DNA of 64,000 nt from Jiella pelagia (GTDB lineage: Bacteria > Pseudomonadota > Alphaproteobacteria > Rhizobiales > Rhizobiaceae), in NCBI RefSeq assembly GCF_026898155.1, contig NZ_CP114029.1, forward strand, positions 5,250,001-5,314,000, read 5' to 3'. Shown here piece after piece: positions 38,196 through 48,129 of the stretch. The notes under the pieces were generated by a model. The model was not told the DNA's origin and made no database searches. It saw only the letters and a list, made by a program, of their open reading frames with translations. A program made the position numbers and the translations under genes. The number at the start of each line of letters is the position of its first letter. Position 1 is the first letter of the stretch.

Positions 38196-38702
38196 ATGAC
38201 TGAAGCCGTGCTCCTTCCCCAGCCGGACGACCTCCAGACGCTGCTCGAGGAGACGCTTTCGCGCGCCTGCGATCAATCTCTGTTGCTGGCGACGGCGGAG
38301 AGTTGTACGGGCGGGCTGCTCGCCTCGATGCTGACCGATGTCGAGGGAGCCTCGCACGCCTTCGACCGCGGCTTCGTCACCTACACGCAGTCGGCGAAGA
38401 TCGACATGCTCGGCGTGCCGGAAGATCTGCTGGCGAACAAGGGTTCGGTGTCGATGGAAGTGGCGGTGGCCATGGCGGAAGGCGCGCTGCAGCGCTCGAA
38501 GGCGGACATCGCACTGTCGACTACCGGCTTCGCAGGCCCTGCAGGCCCCGATGACGAAACCGGCCTCGTCTGGTTCGCCTGTGCCCGTCGCGGCGGCGAG
38601 ACGCGCCACAAGGTCATGCATTACGGCGATATCGGCCGGGATCCCATCCGGACCGCATGCCTGCGGACGGCTCTTATCATGATCAGGGAGACGATGCCTT
38701 GA
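38196..38702 (+). CDS. pncC: Nicotinamide-nucleotide amidase (CinA C-terminal family)
   Basis: 168-residue stand-alone CinA C-terminal domain, which deamidates NMN to nicotinic acid mononucleotide. Signature TAESCTGGLLASMLTDVEGAS with the nucleophilic Ser and STTGFAGPAGP are present. ATG at 38196 is preferred to a GTG 8 codons upstream. Its TGA overlaps a TTG start of the NAD synthetase gene behind it (TTGA). The N-terminal CinA domain is absent, as in E. coli YgaD. Confidence 0.9.
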   Translation: MTEAVLLPQPDDLQTLLEETLSRACDQSLLLATAESCTGGLLASMLTDVEGASHAFDRGFVTYTQSAKIDMLGVPEDLLANKGSVSMEVAVAMAEGALQRSKADIALSTTGFAGPAGPDDETGLVWFACARRGGETRHKVMHYGDIGRDPIRTACLRTALIMIRETMP

Positions 38703-40795
38703 GCCAGCTCACGGAAGCATTGCACGAACAACAGTCCCAGACGGCTTCCTCGTTCTACTCCATCCATCGCCATGGCTTCGTGCGCGTCGGCGTGGCGACC
38801 CCGCCGGTCTTCATCGCTGATCCGGCCAGGAACGCCGAAGCCATCATCGCCCAAGGGGTCGAGGCGAACGAGCGGCATGTGGATCTCCTGGTCTTCCCTG
38901 AGCTGTGCCTGTCGGCCTACGCCATCGACGACCTCGTGCTGCAGGATGCGCTCCTCGACGCAGTCGATGATGGCCTTGCCGCGATCTTGCGGGCGAGCAG
39001 GACGCTGCGCACGGTGCTCCTCGTTGGCGCGCCGCTCAGGCGCAACGGCCGGCTCTACAATTGCGCGGTGGCGATCTCCGGCGGCCGCATCCTCGGCGTC
39101 GTGCCGAAGCTGTTCCTGCCCAACTACCGCGAATATTACGAGAAGCGCTGGTTCGCGTCCGGGGCCGGAATGACCGGGCTCGACATCGACGTCGCAGGCC
39201 AGCAGGCGCCCTTCGGCATCGATCTCCTGTTCGAGGGCACCGGCCTTGCGGACTTCGTCTTTCACATGGAGATCTGCGAGGACTACTGGGCGCCGACGCC
39301 GCCCTCCACCGACGGCGCGCTGGCCGGGGCCCTGCTGCTCTGCAACCTGTCGGCCTCCAACATCGTCGTCGGGAAGTCTGCCGATCGGCATCTGCTCTCG
39401 GCCGCCCAGTCGATGCGATGCATGGCGGCCTATGTCTATTCCGCCGCCGGACGTGGCGAGAGCACGACGGATCTCGCCTGGGACGGTCAAGGGACGATCT
39501 ACGAGGCCGGCGATCTCATCGCCCGGTCCGAGCGCTTCGCGCAGCCCCCCCAGCTGGTCGTCGGCGACGTCGACGTCGCCCGGCTGCGGCAGGAGCGGCT
39601 GCGCACACCGACCTTCAACGATGCGGCTGCGTTTCGCGGCCATCCCGAGACGGCGTTCCGCAGGATCCGCTTCGACCATGCGCCCCTGTCGGTGGATATA
39701 GGCCTTCATCGCCCCCTGCGCCGGTTTCCCTATGTGCCGAATTCGCGGGAGCGGCTCGACGAGGACTGCTTTGAGGCCTTCAACATTCAGGTCGAGGGAC
39801 TGCGTCGACGCTTCGAGGCGACCCCCGGCGACCGCATGGTCATCGGCGTCTCCGGTGGCCTCGATTCCACCCATGCCCTGATCGTTGCCGCGAAGGCCTG
39901 CGACCAGATGGGCCTGCCGCGCTCGACCATCCTCGGCTACACGCTGCCGGGCTTTGCCACGGGTGACGAAACCAAGGCGAACGCCCTCGCCCTGATGGAG
40001 GCCCTCGGCGTCGGGTGCGAGGAGATCGACATCCGCCCGGCCGCCCGGCAGATGCTCGCCGACATGGGACATCCCTTCGCGTCGGGAGAGCCCGTCTACG
40101 ACATCACCTTCGAGAACGTGCAGGCGGGCCTTCGAACCGACTATCTGTTCCGGCTGGCGAACCAGCGCCATGGGTTCGTCATCGGCACCGGCGACCTGTC
40201 GGAACTGGCGCTCGGCTGGTGCACCTATGGCGTCGGCGACCAGATGAGCCACTACAACGTCAATGCCGGCGTGCCGAAGACGCTGATCCAGTACCTGATC
40301 CGCTGGACGGTCCGGACGGGGCAGTTCGACCAGCGCACCGGCGAACTCCTGTCCGCCATCCTTTCCACCGAGATCTCGCCGGAACTGGTGCCGGCCGACG
40401 CCGAGGGTGCGATCCAGAGCACCCAATCGAAGATCGGTCCCTACGAGCTGCACGACTTCTTTCTCTTCCACATCGCCCGCTACGGCCAGCCGCCGTCAAA
40501 GGTGGCCTTCCTGGCGTGGCATGCATGGAAGGACGCTAAGGCCGGCCTGTGGCCGATGGAGTTTCCGCAAGCCTCGCGCAACGCATACGATCTTTCGACC
40601 ATCACCCGATGGCTGGAGAGCTTCCTGATGCGCTTCTTCCAGACGTCGCAGTTCAAGCGTTCGGCGCTGCCGAACGGGCCGAAGGTCTCCGCCGGCGGCA
40701 GCCTGTCTCCCCGCGGCGACTGGCGCGCGCCCTCCGACGGCACCGCCCATGCCTGGATCGCCGAGCTGCGTCACGCCCTGCCAAAGGATCTGTGA
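38699..40795 (+). CDS. nadE: Glutamine-dependent NAD+ synthetase
   Basis: About 698 residues. An N-terminal carbon-nitrogen hydrolase (glutaminase) domain with catalytic E (FPELCLSAY), K (VPKLFLPNYREYYE) and C (MEICEDYW), then the synthetase domain with the P-loop SGGLDSTHAL (about residue 383) and LSELALGWCTYG. It turns nicotinic acid adenine dinucleotide into NAD. The start is uncertain: TTG at 38699 overlaps the pncC stop; family members begin near SFYSIHRHGFVRVG. The pncC-nadE pair makes a salvage route from NMN. Confidence 0.95.
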   Translation: MSQLTEALHEQQSQTASSFYSIHRHGFVRVGVATPPVFIADPARNAEAIIAQGVEANERHVDLLVFPELCLSAYAIDDLVLQDALLDAVDDGLAAILRASRTLRTVLLVGAPLRRNGRLYNCAVAISGGRILGVVPKLFLPNYREYYEKRWFASGAGMTGLDIDVAGQQAPFGIDLLFEGTGLADFVFHMEICEDYWAPTPPSTDGALAGALLLCNLSASNIVVGKSADRHLLSAAQSMRCMAAYVYSAAGRGESTTDLAWDGQGTIYEAGDLIARSERFAQPPQLVVGDVDVARLRQERLRTPTFNDAAAFRGHPETAFRRIRFDHAPLSVDIGLHRPLRRFPYVPNSRERLDEDCFEAFNIQVEGLRRRFEATPGDRMVIGVSGGLDSTHALIVAAKACDQMGLPRSTILGYTLPGFATGDETKANALALMEALGVGCEEIDIRPAARQMLADMGHPFASGEPVYDITFENVQAGLRTDYLFRLANQRHGFVIGTGDLSELALGWCTYGVGDQMSHYNVNAGVPKTLIQYLIRWTVRTGQFDQRTGELLSAILSTEISPELVPADAEGAIQSTQSKIGPYELHDFFLFHIARYGQPPSKVAFLAWHAWKDAKAGLWPMEFPQASRNAYDLSTITRWLESFLMRFFQTSQFKRSALPNGPKVSAGGSLSPRGDWRAPSDGTAHAWIAELRHALPKDL

Positions 40796-41070
40796 GGCCG
40801 CCGATCTCCCGAATGAAGCGTCCCGGTCTTCCGGCGGACCGCTGTCATTCACCTGAAACGGCCTGGGAACGGCTCGGCCACGCGACGATCGCCATGACGG
40901 CGATCTCTGTTCCCCCGCAATGCCGGGCATGCGGGAAGACACGCCCCGGCAGGTTGACGCGGCAATCCGGCGAGCGCTAAAGCCTGCGTCGTCCGTTCGG
41001 AAGCAATTCGGCAGCAGAGGCCGCCTCCGGCCCATGCGAGAAGCCGAAGACGCTCACGAAACCACGGCAC

Positions 41071-41160
41071 GGATGGGTGTCCGAGCGGTTTAAGGAACCG
41101 GTCTTGAAAACCGGCGTGCGGGAGACCGTACCGTGGGTTCGAATCCCACCCCATCCGCCA
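41071..41160 (+). tRNA. tRNA-Ser (anticodon UGA)
   Basis: 90 nt. The acceptor stem GGATGGG pairs with CCCATCC, followed by G and an encoded CCA. The anticodon loop is CTTGAAA in the arm CCGGTCTTGAAAACCGG, giving UGA for serine UCA. A long variable arm (GTGCGGGAGACCGTAC region) is as expected for a class II tRNA, and the T arm GTGGGTTCGAATCCCAC is perfect. Confidence 0.97.
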
Positions 41161-41331
41161 TCTTCGTACATATCTACGAACCATGCCGGCCCCGGAGCCA
41201 CACGGCTGAAGGCTGCGCCGCGACCGGCGGGGCCCAAGCCGTGCGCAGCAGAAGAGCCTCGCCGACGAAGGCGGCCACCTGCCGGTAGGCGCAGCCCCGG
41301 CTTGTCCCTTGCCGTTCGCTGACGAAGAGCG

Positions 41332-41724
41332 TCAGTCGTCGTCCGATCGCGGATCGACGATGTCGCTGAGATCATCGTCGTCCTCGTCGTCGGGCGCCAG
41401 GATCCGGTCGTCGTTCTCGCTCTCGTCGTCCTCGTCGCCGTCTACGTCAGTCGGCGCGAGCTCGGACTTGCCTTCCTCCTCGTCCTCGACTTCGGCCAGC
41501 GAGACCGTCTCGTCGTCGCGCGCCTCGGTGCGGACGGCTTCCTCCCGATGCACCGGGCGTCGCGGAGCCGCACGCCGGGACGATTCGCTGACAGGCGGTT
41601 CGAAATACGACAGGGGATAGGAGATGCCCGAATAGGGAGAGACGATCGGATCCTTCCCGAGATCGTAGAACTTGCGTCCGCTCTCCGGGTCGACGCGCTT
41701 GGTGCCGCGTTCGTTTGTCGTCAT
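41332..41724 (-). CDS. TIGR02300-family protein with acidic tail
   Basis: 130 residues. The first 45 residues carry the family signature GTKRVDPESGRKFYDLGKDPIVSPYSG and SYPLSYFEPP. The rest is disordered and very acidic (runs such as DGDEDDESENDD and DDEDDDDLSD). Start at 41724 has GGGAG before it. Found across Rhizobiales next to a tRNA-Ser or aroA; function unknown. It lies convergent to the tRNA-Ser gene here. An intact in-frame GAGCTC is at 41458. Confidence 0.9.
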   Translation of the reverse strand: MTTNERGTKRVDPESGRKFYDLGKDPIVSPYSGISYPLSYFEPPVSESSRRAAPRRPVHREEAVRTEARDDETVSLAEVEDEEEGKSELAPTDVDGDEDDESENDDRILAPDDEDDDDLSDIVDPRSDDD

Positions 41725-42293
41725 GATGATCTCCCGGGGCGCTTGCATGGCCCGATGGTGTGTTGATTTGATCGTGTGGAAGGGTCCGCCGGACCCTTTG
41801 GCGTTGTGAATCTGAGCGTCGCGACCCGCTCTCGGCAGGAGGCGCATGGCTTCCCGGCCGCTCGGCCGGCTACCGCCTCCGCGACCTGCCAGACGGCTCC
41901 TCCGGCCAAGGCCCTAAAAATCCGCCTTGTCAATGCGTCCCCTCAGCTCTCACGGTGGAGGGCTCATTGTTCTCCGGACGGCCGTACTGTCGTTTGAGTC
42001 TTCTGTTGACGGAGACTTTCCCCAATTCCCAGGCGACTTGCGACTTGGGGATCGTGTCAGTCCAGCATCTCTGAGCCGGAAACCCTCCTCCGCAGCCGCC
42101 GCTTGTCGGCTGACAGGTCGATGATCGTCTGGATTTGTGTCGATTTTCCAATGAGTTTCAGGGTTTGCTGATCTATTATGCTTGATCCGCGATTTTTCTC
42201 ATTGTCCAGCCCGGAGACATCGGACGCCGGGTTCCTTTATCCACCCGACGCTGACGCTGCTCATCGTGTCGCCGAAGCACCGTGCACGGTTCC
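41725..42293. other. About 570 bp without a supported gene
   Basis: Between the TIGR02300 start and the end of uxuB. It contains a short hairpin AAGGGTCCGCCGGACCCTT at about 41780 and a relatively AT-rich stretch at 42130-42215. The open frames here have no family-like sequence. Confidence 0.5.
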
Positions 42294-43772
42294 TCAGCCG
42301 GCATACTTCTGGACTGTCGCTGCGGCGCCCTTCTCCAACAGCTGCGCCAGCGCCTCAGTCACCACCCGCACGAAGGCGGCATCCTCGCGCAGGTCGCGGC
42401 CGAAGACATCCTCGACGCCGAGATAGGCTGCAGCGAGCCGCTCCGGGTCGCGGCCGGCCTCTTCGCCGAGCGCCTTCAGCCGGGCGGCCAGCGGGTCCCG
42501 GACGTCGATCGCGGCGCCCGTCTCGTCGGTACCGGTGACGTAGCGCATCCATCCGGCGATGCCGAGCGCCAGCCGGTGGATCGGCTGGCCGGCCGCCAGC
42601 CGGTCGCGGACCGTGCCGAGAAAGCGCTGCGGCAGCTTCTGCGAGCCGTCCATGGCGATCTGCCAGGTCCGGTGCTTCAGCGCAGGATTGTGGAACCTTG
42701 CGATCAACGCATCGCGATAGGCGGCGAGGTCGGTTCCGGGCATGTCGAGGGTCGGCATGACCTCCTCGGTCATCAGCTGGCGCACCAGCTGCTCATAGGC
42801 CGGGTCGGCCATGGTTTGCGAAACCGTCTGGTAGCCGGCGAGATAGCCCAGATAGGCAAGCGTCGAGTGGGAGCCGTTGAGCATCCTCAGCTTCATCCGC
42901 TCGTAGGGCTCGACGTCGGCGACCATCTCGGCGCCGACGGCGGCAAAGTCCGGTCGCCCGGTGGGGAACCGGTCCTCGATCACCCATTGGGTGAAAGGCT
43001 CGGTGACCACCGGCCAGGCATCCGACAGCCCGAGCGCAGCGTCGATCTCGGCGATCTCCGCCTCGGTCGTTGCCGGGACGATCCGGTCGACCATGGTGCC
43101 GGCGACGGCGACGTCATATTCGACGAAACGGGCGAGGTCCGGATCGATCAACGCTGCATATTGCGCCATGATCCGGTGGACCGTCGGGCCGTTGGCGGGA
43201 AGGTTGTCGCAGGGCATCACCGTGAATGGCACGATGCTCGCCGCCTTGCGGCGGCGCAGCGCCTCGACCAGCAACCCCGGCGCCGAGGTCGGCGCGCGGG
43301 GGTCGGCGAGGTCGGCCTTGATATCTGGATGTTCGGGATTGAGGTCGCCGGTGGCTGGATCGTGGCAATAGCCCTTTTCGGTCACCGTCAGTGTCACGAT
43401 CTTGACTTTCGGGTCGACCATCGCCGCGATGAGCGCTTCAGGATCTTCCGGAGCGACGAGGATTGTCTTGATCGAGCCGACGACGCGCAGCCGCGTTCCC
43501 TCCCCGGAGCGCACCGCCACGGTATAGAGGTTGTCCTGCCCGCCCAGCGCGTCGCGCATGTCGGGGCGGCGCAGCGAGGCACCAATGATCGCCCATTGCG
43601 GATCGGCCGCGAGGATATCGTCGAGGTAGACCGCCTGATGCGCCCGGTGAAAGGCGCCGACGCCGAGATGGACGATGCCCGCGGTCGTTGTCGCCGGATC
43701 ATAGCCTGGCCGCGCGACTGTCTCCGGGAGGGAGCCGAGTGTTTCGAGCGAGAGGCGTCGTTCAGATGTCAT
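42294..43772 (-). CDS. uxuB: Fructuronate reductase / mannitol dehydrogenase family
   Basis: 492-residue long-chain NAD-dependent dehydrogenase. N-terminal nucleotide site IVHLGVGAFHRAHQA; the catalytic region is KLRMLNGSHSTLAYLG (Lys, Asn and His of the family). With uxaC directly upstream it most likely reduces D-fructuronate to D-mannonate (UxuB); mannitol 2-dehydrogenase or tagaturonate reductase are alternatives by fold. Gap to uxaC is 48 bp. Confidence 0.9.
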   Translation of the reverse strand: MTSERRLSLETLGSLPETVARPGYDPATTTAGIVHLGVGAFHRAHQAVYLDDILAADPQWAIIGASLRRPDMRDALGGQDNLYTVAVRSGEGTRLRVVGSIKTILVAPEDPEALIAAMVDPKVKIVTLTVTEKGYCHDPATGDLNPEHPDIKADLADPRAPTSAPGLLVEALRRRKAASIVPFTVMPCDNLPANGPTVHRIMAQYAALIDPDLARFVEYDVAVAGTMVDRIVPATTEAEIAEIDAALGLSDAWPVVTEPFTQWVIEDRFPTGRPDFAAVGAEMVADVEPYERMKLRMLNGSHSTLAYLGYLAGYQTVSQTMADPAYEQLVRQLMTEEVMPTLDMPGTDLAAYRDALIARFHNPALKHRTWQIAMDGSQKLPQRFLGTVRDRLAAGQPIHRLALGIAGWMRYVTGTDETGAAIDVRDPLAARLKALGEEAGRDPERLAAAYLGVEDVFGRDLREDAAFVRVVTEALAQLLEKGAAATVQKYAG

Positions 43773-43820
43773 GTCGGGGTGCTCGCCAAGTCAGAATGGA
43801 AGTGCGGGTGGGAAAACCCG

Positions 43821-45227
43821 TCAGAGCCTGTAGGCCTCCTTGGCCAGGCGATAGGTCAGATCGTGGGCGACCTCGAAGGCCTCGTCCTCGTCCAGCCGGC
43901 CGGTGGTGACGAGCCCGGCGAGATAGGCGCAGTCCACCCGCCGCGCGACGTCGTGCCGGGCCGGGATCGAGCAGAAGGCGCGGGTGTCGTCGTTGAAGCC
44001 GGCGGTGTTGTAGAAGCCAGCCGTCTCCGTCACCGCCTGGCGAAAGCGCATCATGCCTTCCGGCGCATCGAAGAACCACCATGGCGGCCCGAGCTTCAGG
44101 CAGGGATAGACGCCGGCGAGCGGCGCGAGCTCGCGGGAATAGACCGTCTCGTCGAGGGTGAAGACGATCAGCGTGAAACCCTTCTCCAGCCCGCAGACGT
44201 CGAGCAGCGGCTTCAGCCCGGCGACGTAGTTGGTCGGCTGCGGGATGTCGAAGCCCCGGTCGCGGCCGAAGGTCTTGAAGATCTGGCTGGAATGGCTGCG
44301 CCAGGAGCCGACATGGATCTGCATCACCATGCCGTCTTCGACCGAGAGCTTCGCCATTTCTGTCAGCATCTGGGCGCGGAAGAGTTCGCGCTCCTCCGCC
44401 GTGCCATCGCCGGCCTTCACCCGGCCGTAGAGCGCTGCGGCCGCGTCGACGGATAGATTGGCGGTGCGGGCGGTCGGATGGCCGTGGTCCGTCGCGGTCG
44501 CCCCATGGTCGCGGAAGAAGGCGCGGCGCCGGCGGTGGGCGTCGAGATAGCCGGCAAAGGTTCCGGTGTCGCAGCCGGTGATGTCGGCGAAGGCCTTGAG
44601 GTTTTCGGCAAAGCCCGGGACATCCGGATCGGTGACGGCGTCCGGGCGATAGGTGGTCACCACCCTGCCCCGCCAGCCGCTCTCCCGGATCGCCCGGTGA
44701 TGCGCGAGATCGTCGAGGGCGCTCTCGGTCGTCGCGATGACCTCAACCCCGAACCGCTCGAAAAGCGCCCGCGGGCGGAAATCATCCTCAGTCAGCTTCT
44801 CGGCGATATGGTCGTAATAATGGTCGGCGGTCTCGGCCGAGAGCCGCGCAGTCAGGCCGAAGAGGTTCTGGAACGTATCGTCCAGCCAGAGCCGCGTCGG
44901 CGTGCCGCGAAAGAGGTGGTAGTTCTCGGCAAAGCGTCGCCAGATCTTCCGCCCGTCGGTCTCGACCGGCGAGCCGTCGGCCGAGAGAACGCCGAGATCG
45001 GCAAGGCCGATCCCCTGCGAGACCAGCATGCGGAAGATGTAGTGATCGGGCACGACGAGCAGCTGCGCCGGATCCGGGAAAGGCTGGTTCTCGGCGAACC
45101 AGCGGGGCTCGGTATGGCCGTGCGGCGAGATGATCGGAAGCGCCTTCACCGAGTCATACAGCGCCCGGGCGATCCTCCGCCCGGCCTCGTCCACCGGGAA
45201 CAGCCGGTTGTCGTCCAGAAGCGCCAC
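43821..45227 (-). CDS. uxaC: Glucuronate (uronate) isomerase
   Basis: 468 residues of the UxaC family, which interconverts D-glucuronate and D-fructuronate (or galacturonate and tagaturonate). The metal site starts at LPIISPHGHTEPRWFAEN near the N-terminus; further family blocks are LWLDDTFQNLFGL, TTESALDDLAHH and MVMQIHVGSWRSHS. GTG at 45227 is chosen because GGGAGG lies six bases upstream; longer starts at 45251 or 45293 lack a ribosome site. No transporter or mannonate dehydratase is in the window, so the pathway is incomplete here. Confidence 0.93.
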   Translation of the reverse strand: MALLDDNRLFPVDEAGRRIARALYDSVKALPIISPHGHTEPRWFAENQPFPDPAQLLVVPDHYIFRMLVSQGIGLADLGVLSADGSPVETDGRKIWRRFAENYHLFRGTPTRLWLDDTFQNLFGLTARLSAETADHYYDHIAEKLTEDDFRPRALFERFGVEVIATTESALDDLAHHRAIRESGWRGRVVTTYRPDAVTDPDVPGFAENLKAFADITGCDTGTFAGYLDAHRRRRAFFRDHGATATDHGHPTARTANLSVDAAAALYGRVKAGDGTAEERELFRAQMLTEMAKLSVEDGMVMQIHVGSWRSHSSQIFKTFGRDRGFDIPQPTNYVAGLKPLLDVCGLEKGFTLIVFTLDETVYSRELAPLAGVYPCLKLGPPWWFFDAPEGMMRFRQAVTETAGFYNTAGFNDDTRAFCSIPARHDVARRVDCAYLAGLVTTGRLDEDEAFEVAHDLTYRLAKEAYRL

Positions 45228-45318
45228 GATCGTCCTCCCGCTATACGGCATCGTTGGCAAAGGGCTGGTATGGTAGTGCCTGGAACCTGTCAAGCGGCGG
45301 GCAGGGCCACGGCTTCGA

Positions 45319-46482
45319 TCATCCCCCGGCGAGCGCGACCTTCATTCGCCCGACTGCCTCTTCCAGCGCTGCGTTTCCGCAGGCATAGGAGATCCGCACG
45401 AAGCGCTCGCCGCGGGCGAGGTCGAAGTCGATTCCCGGCGTCATCGCGACATGGGTTTCGGCCAGGAGCCGCCGGCAAAAGGCCGAGGCGCTGGCCTCGC
45501 CTTCGGGAATGCCGGCATAGGCGTAGAACGCCCCGTCGATCGGCGCGATGTCGCGGAAGCCCAGCGCCGGCAGTTCGCGCATCAGAAGATCGCGGTTCTG
45601 GACATAGACCTCGCGCACCCGGTCGAGTTCGTCCGTCGCGTCAAACACCGCCGTCGCCGCCACCTGCGAAAGCTCCGGCGCCGAGATGTAGAGGCTCTGG
45701 GCGATCCGCTCGACGACGCGCACCATCTCCGGCGGCAGGACCATCCAGCCGATCCGCCAGCCGGTCATGCAGTAGTATTTGGAGAACGAATTCACCACGA
45801 ACGGGGTCTGCGAGAAGGCGAGCGCCGTCGCCTCGCCGCCCGAATAGGCCAGCCGGTGGTAGATCTCGTCGGAGATGAAGCGGATGCCGGCCTCGTCGGT
45901 GAAGTCGACGAGACGCTTCAACTCTTCCGGCGGCGTCACCGTGCCGGTCGGGTTCGCGGGGCTGGCGACGAGCACGCCGTCGATCGGCACCTGTCGGTGG
46001 GCTTCGGCAAGGTGATCGGCCGTCAACAGATAGCCGGTCGTCACGTCCACGGGGATCTCCACCGGCTCGAGGCCGAGCACCTTCAGGATGTTGCGATAGG
46101 CCGGATAGCCGGGCGAGGCGAGCGCGATCCGCGCGCCCGGATCGAAGGCAGCGAGGAAGGCGAGGTTGAAGCCGGCGGATGAGCCCGTCGTGACGACCAC
46201 CCGCGACGGCGCGATGTCGACCCGGTAGGCCTCTGCGTAATGGCGGGCAATCCGCTCGCGCAATGCGGGCAGGCCCGGCGCGTCGGTATAGGCCACCCGC
46301 CCGCGCGCCAGATGTGCCTTGGCGGCCTCGATCGCCGCCGCCGGCGTCGGCGCCTCGGGCTGGCCGACGGCGAGCGAGATCACCGGCGCTCCGCCGGCCT
46401 TCAGGACGTTCGCCTCGGCCAGCACGTCCATCGCGCGGAACGGCAAGACGTCGGAGCGGCGGGAAGCTTTTCGGTCATGCAT
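45319..46482 (-). CDS. Class I/II PLP-dependent aminotransferase
   Basis: 387 residues, fold type I. SLAVGQPEAPTP, the SSAGF phosphate loop, SPANPTGTV, SDEIYHRL and the PLP lysine in NSFSKYYCMTGWRIGW (about residue 230) are visible. It resembles the aspartate/aromatic aminotransferases that lie divergent to M48 peptidases in Rhizobiales; amino acid substrate not determined. MHDRKASRRSDVLPF at 46482 is taken as start; the open frame extends 100 codons further through the opposite gene's promoter and N-terminus. Confidence 0.9.
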   Translation of the reverse strand: MHDRKASRRSDVLPFRAMDVLAEANVLKAGGAPVISLAVGQPEAPTPAAAIEAAKAHLARGRVAYTDAPGLPALRERIARHYAEAYRVDIAPSRVVVTTGSSAGFNLAFLAAFDPGARIALASPGYPAYRNILKVLGLEPVEIPVDVTTGYLLTADHLAEAHRQVPIDGVLVASPANPTGTVTPPEELKRLVDFTDEAGIRFISDEIYHRLAYSGGEATALAFSQTPFVVNSFSKYYCMTGWRIGWMVLPPEMVRVVERIAQSLYISAPELSQVAATAVFDATDELDRVREVYVQNRDLLMRELPALGFRDIAPIDGAFYAYAGIPEGEASASAFCRRLLAETHVAMTPGIDFDLARGERFVRISYACGNAALEEAVGRMKVALAGG

Positions 46483-46630
46483 GGTCGGATCAACTTCGGT
46501 CGTTAAAATGGTTGTGGCGGCAAGTCCACGTCGCTTCACCGATGCGGGATCGCTGACGCAAGTGTGAAGCGGCGTGCTTGATACGCGATGCCGTTCGGGT
46601 CCACTAGCGGAAGTGGACAAAGGACGGAAC

Positions 46631-48019
46631 ATGCGCAGTCTTCTCAGCTCCATCACCCGGCGGATCGCCACCATCGCCATCGCCGCGAGCGTTACGCTGA
46701 CGGGCGTCGGCGCGCCGACATCAGCCGGCGCAGCGTCGCGCGACCGCTTGCCGGTGGTGCGCGACGCCGAGATCGAGACCATGATCGCCGACTATGTCCG
46801 GCCGCTGCTCAAGGCTGCCGGCCTGTCGCGCTCCGGCGTCGAGACGGTGCTCATCAACTCGAACGACTTCAACGCCTTCGTGCTCGGGCGCCGGATCTTC
46901 GTCAATACCGGCGCCGTCGCCTTCACCGAAACGCCGAATCAGCTGATCGGCATCCTTGCCCATGAGATCGGCCATCTGAAGGGCGGCCATCAGCAGCGTC
47001 TGCGCGACCGGCTCCAAGGGGCCCAGGTGATGGCCATCGTCGCCGCCCTCCTTGGCGCGGGTGTCGCCGCCGGCGGAGCCGCCGCCGGAGCAAGCGGGGC
47101 GGTCGGGGCCGGCGCCGGGATCTTCTCGGGCGGCACCGCGGCGGCCCAGCGCTCCATCCTGAATTACATGCAGGGCGAGGAAACCGTTGCCGACCGCGCG
47201 GCGGTCTCATTTCTCGCCAAGACCGGCCAGTCGGGCCGCGGCCTCGTCGAAACCTTCGAGACGCTCGAGCGCGGCAGTATCTTCAGCAGCGCCAGGGGCC
47301 GCAACTATCTGTCGTCGCACCCTGCCCCGCGCGCCCGTATCACCGCCGTCGAGGAAGCGGCAAGACGCCTCACGTCCTACGACCGGGCCGACCCGCCGGC
47401 CCTCGTCGAGCGCCACAACCTCGCCCGGGCGAAGATCGCCGCATATGCCGGCGGCATGAGCGACGTGCGCCGCCTGTTCGTCAAGGACCCGCTCGGACTT
47501 GCGGCGCAATATGGCGACGCCATCGCGACGTTCCTCGCCGGCGGAACGGCAAGCGCCCTGCGGAAGATCGACAGGCTGATTGCCGCACGGCCGAGCAATC
47601 CGTGGTTCCACGAGATGCGCGGCGAGATCCTCCTGGAGGCCGGCAGAGGCAAGGAAGCCGCCGCGTCCTTCTCCAAGGCGGCGAAGCTGGATCGCTCCAA
47701 TTCCGGCCTGCTCAAGGCCGAAATCGGCCAGGCGCTCGTTGTCGCGGGCGACGGCGCGAAGATGAAGCAGGCCATCGAGCTGATCCAGGCCGGACTGCAG
47801 AGCGATCCGATCAACGCCGCCGCCTACCGCTATCTGGCGATGGCCTATGCCCGGCTCGGCGACATTGGCCGGGCGGAACTGGCAACGGCGGAGGGACATT
47901 GGTCCGCCGGCTCGCTCACCCAGGCAAAGGTCTTCGCGGCCCGTGCGCAAGGCAAGCTGGAGCCCGGATCGCCAGCCTGGCGACGCGCCCAGGATATTCT
48001 GGCGGTGAAGTCGCGATGA
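46631..48019 (+). CDS. M48-family metalloprotease with TPR tail (BepA-like)
   Basis: 462 residues. A signal peptide (ITRRIATIAIAASVTLTGVGA...SAGA) directs it to the periplasm. The zinc motif is AHEIGHLKGGH (about residue 115) with the third ligand in GEETVADRAAV. A glycine/alanine-rich stretch follows, then TPR-like helices (ASFSKAAKLDRSNSGLLKAE; NAAAYRYLAMAYARLGD). BepA-type enzymes check assembly of outer-membrane proteins. The ATG at 46631 has AGGACGGA upstream. Followed by a dsbA-like gene. Confidence 0.93.
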   Translation: MRSLLSSITRRIATIAIAASVTLTGVGAPTSAGAASRDRLPVVRDAEIETMIADYVRPLLKAAGLSRSGVETVLINSNDFNAFVLGRRIFVNTGAVAFTETPNQLIGILAHEIGHLKGGHQQRLRDRLQGAQVMAIVAALLGAGVAAGGAAAGASGAVGAGAGIFSGGTAAAQRSILNYMQGEETVADRAAVSFLAKTGQSGRGLVETFETLERGSIFSSARGRNYLSSHPAPRARITAVEEAARRLTSYDRADPPALVERHNLARAKIAAYAGGMSDVRRLFVKDPLGLAAQYGDAIATFLAGGTASALRKIDRLIAARPSNPWFHEMRGEILLEAGRGKEAAASFSKAAKLDRSNSGLLKAEIGQALVVAGDGAKMKQAIELIQAGLQSDPINAAAYRYLAMAYARLGDIGRAELATAEGHWSAGSLTQAKVFAARAQGKLEPGSPAWRRAQDILAVKSR

Positions 48020-48129
48020 CGATCGGCCCAGGGCCCCATGGACCCCGCGCCGAGATGCGGACTATGACGGCGTCTGCCGTTTCCATTTTGCCGTACCAAG
48101 CTTCGAACCGACGTGAAGGATTCGCCCTG

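Noticed and set aside
38621-40471. 616-codon minus-strand open frame opposite pncC and nadE
   Set aside because: Shadow of the NAD synthetase reading frame; composition dominated by Arg, Gly and Ala with no recognisable domain.
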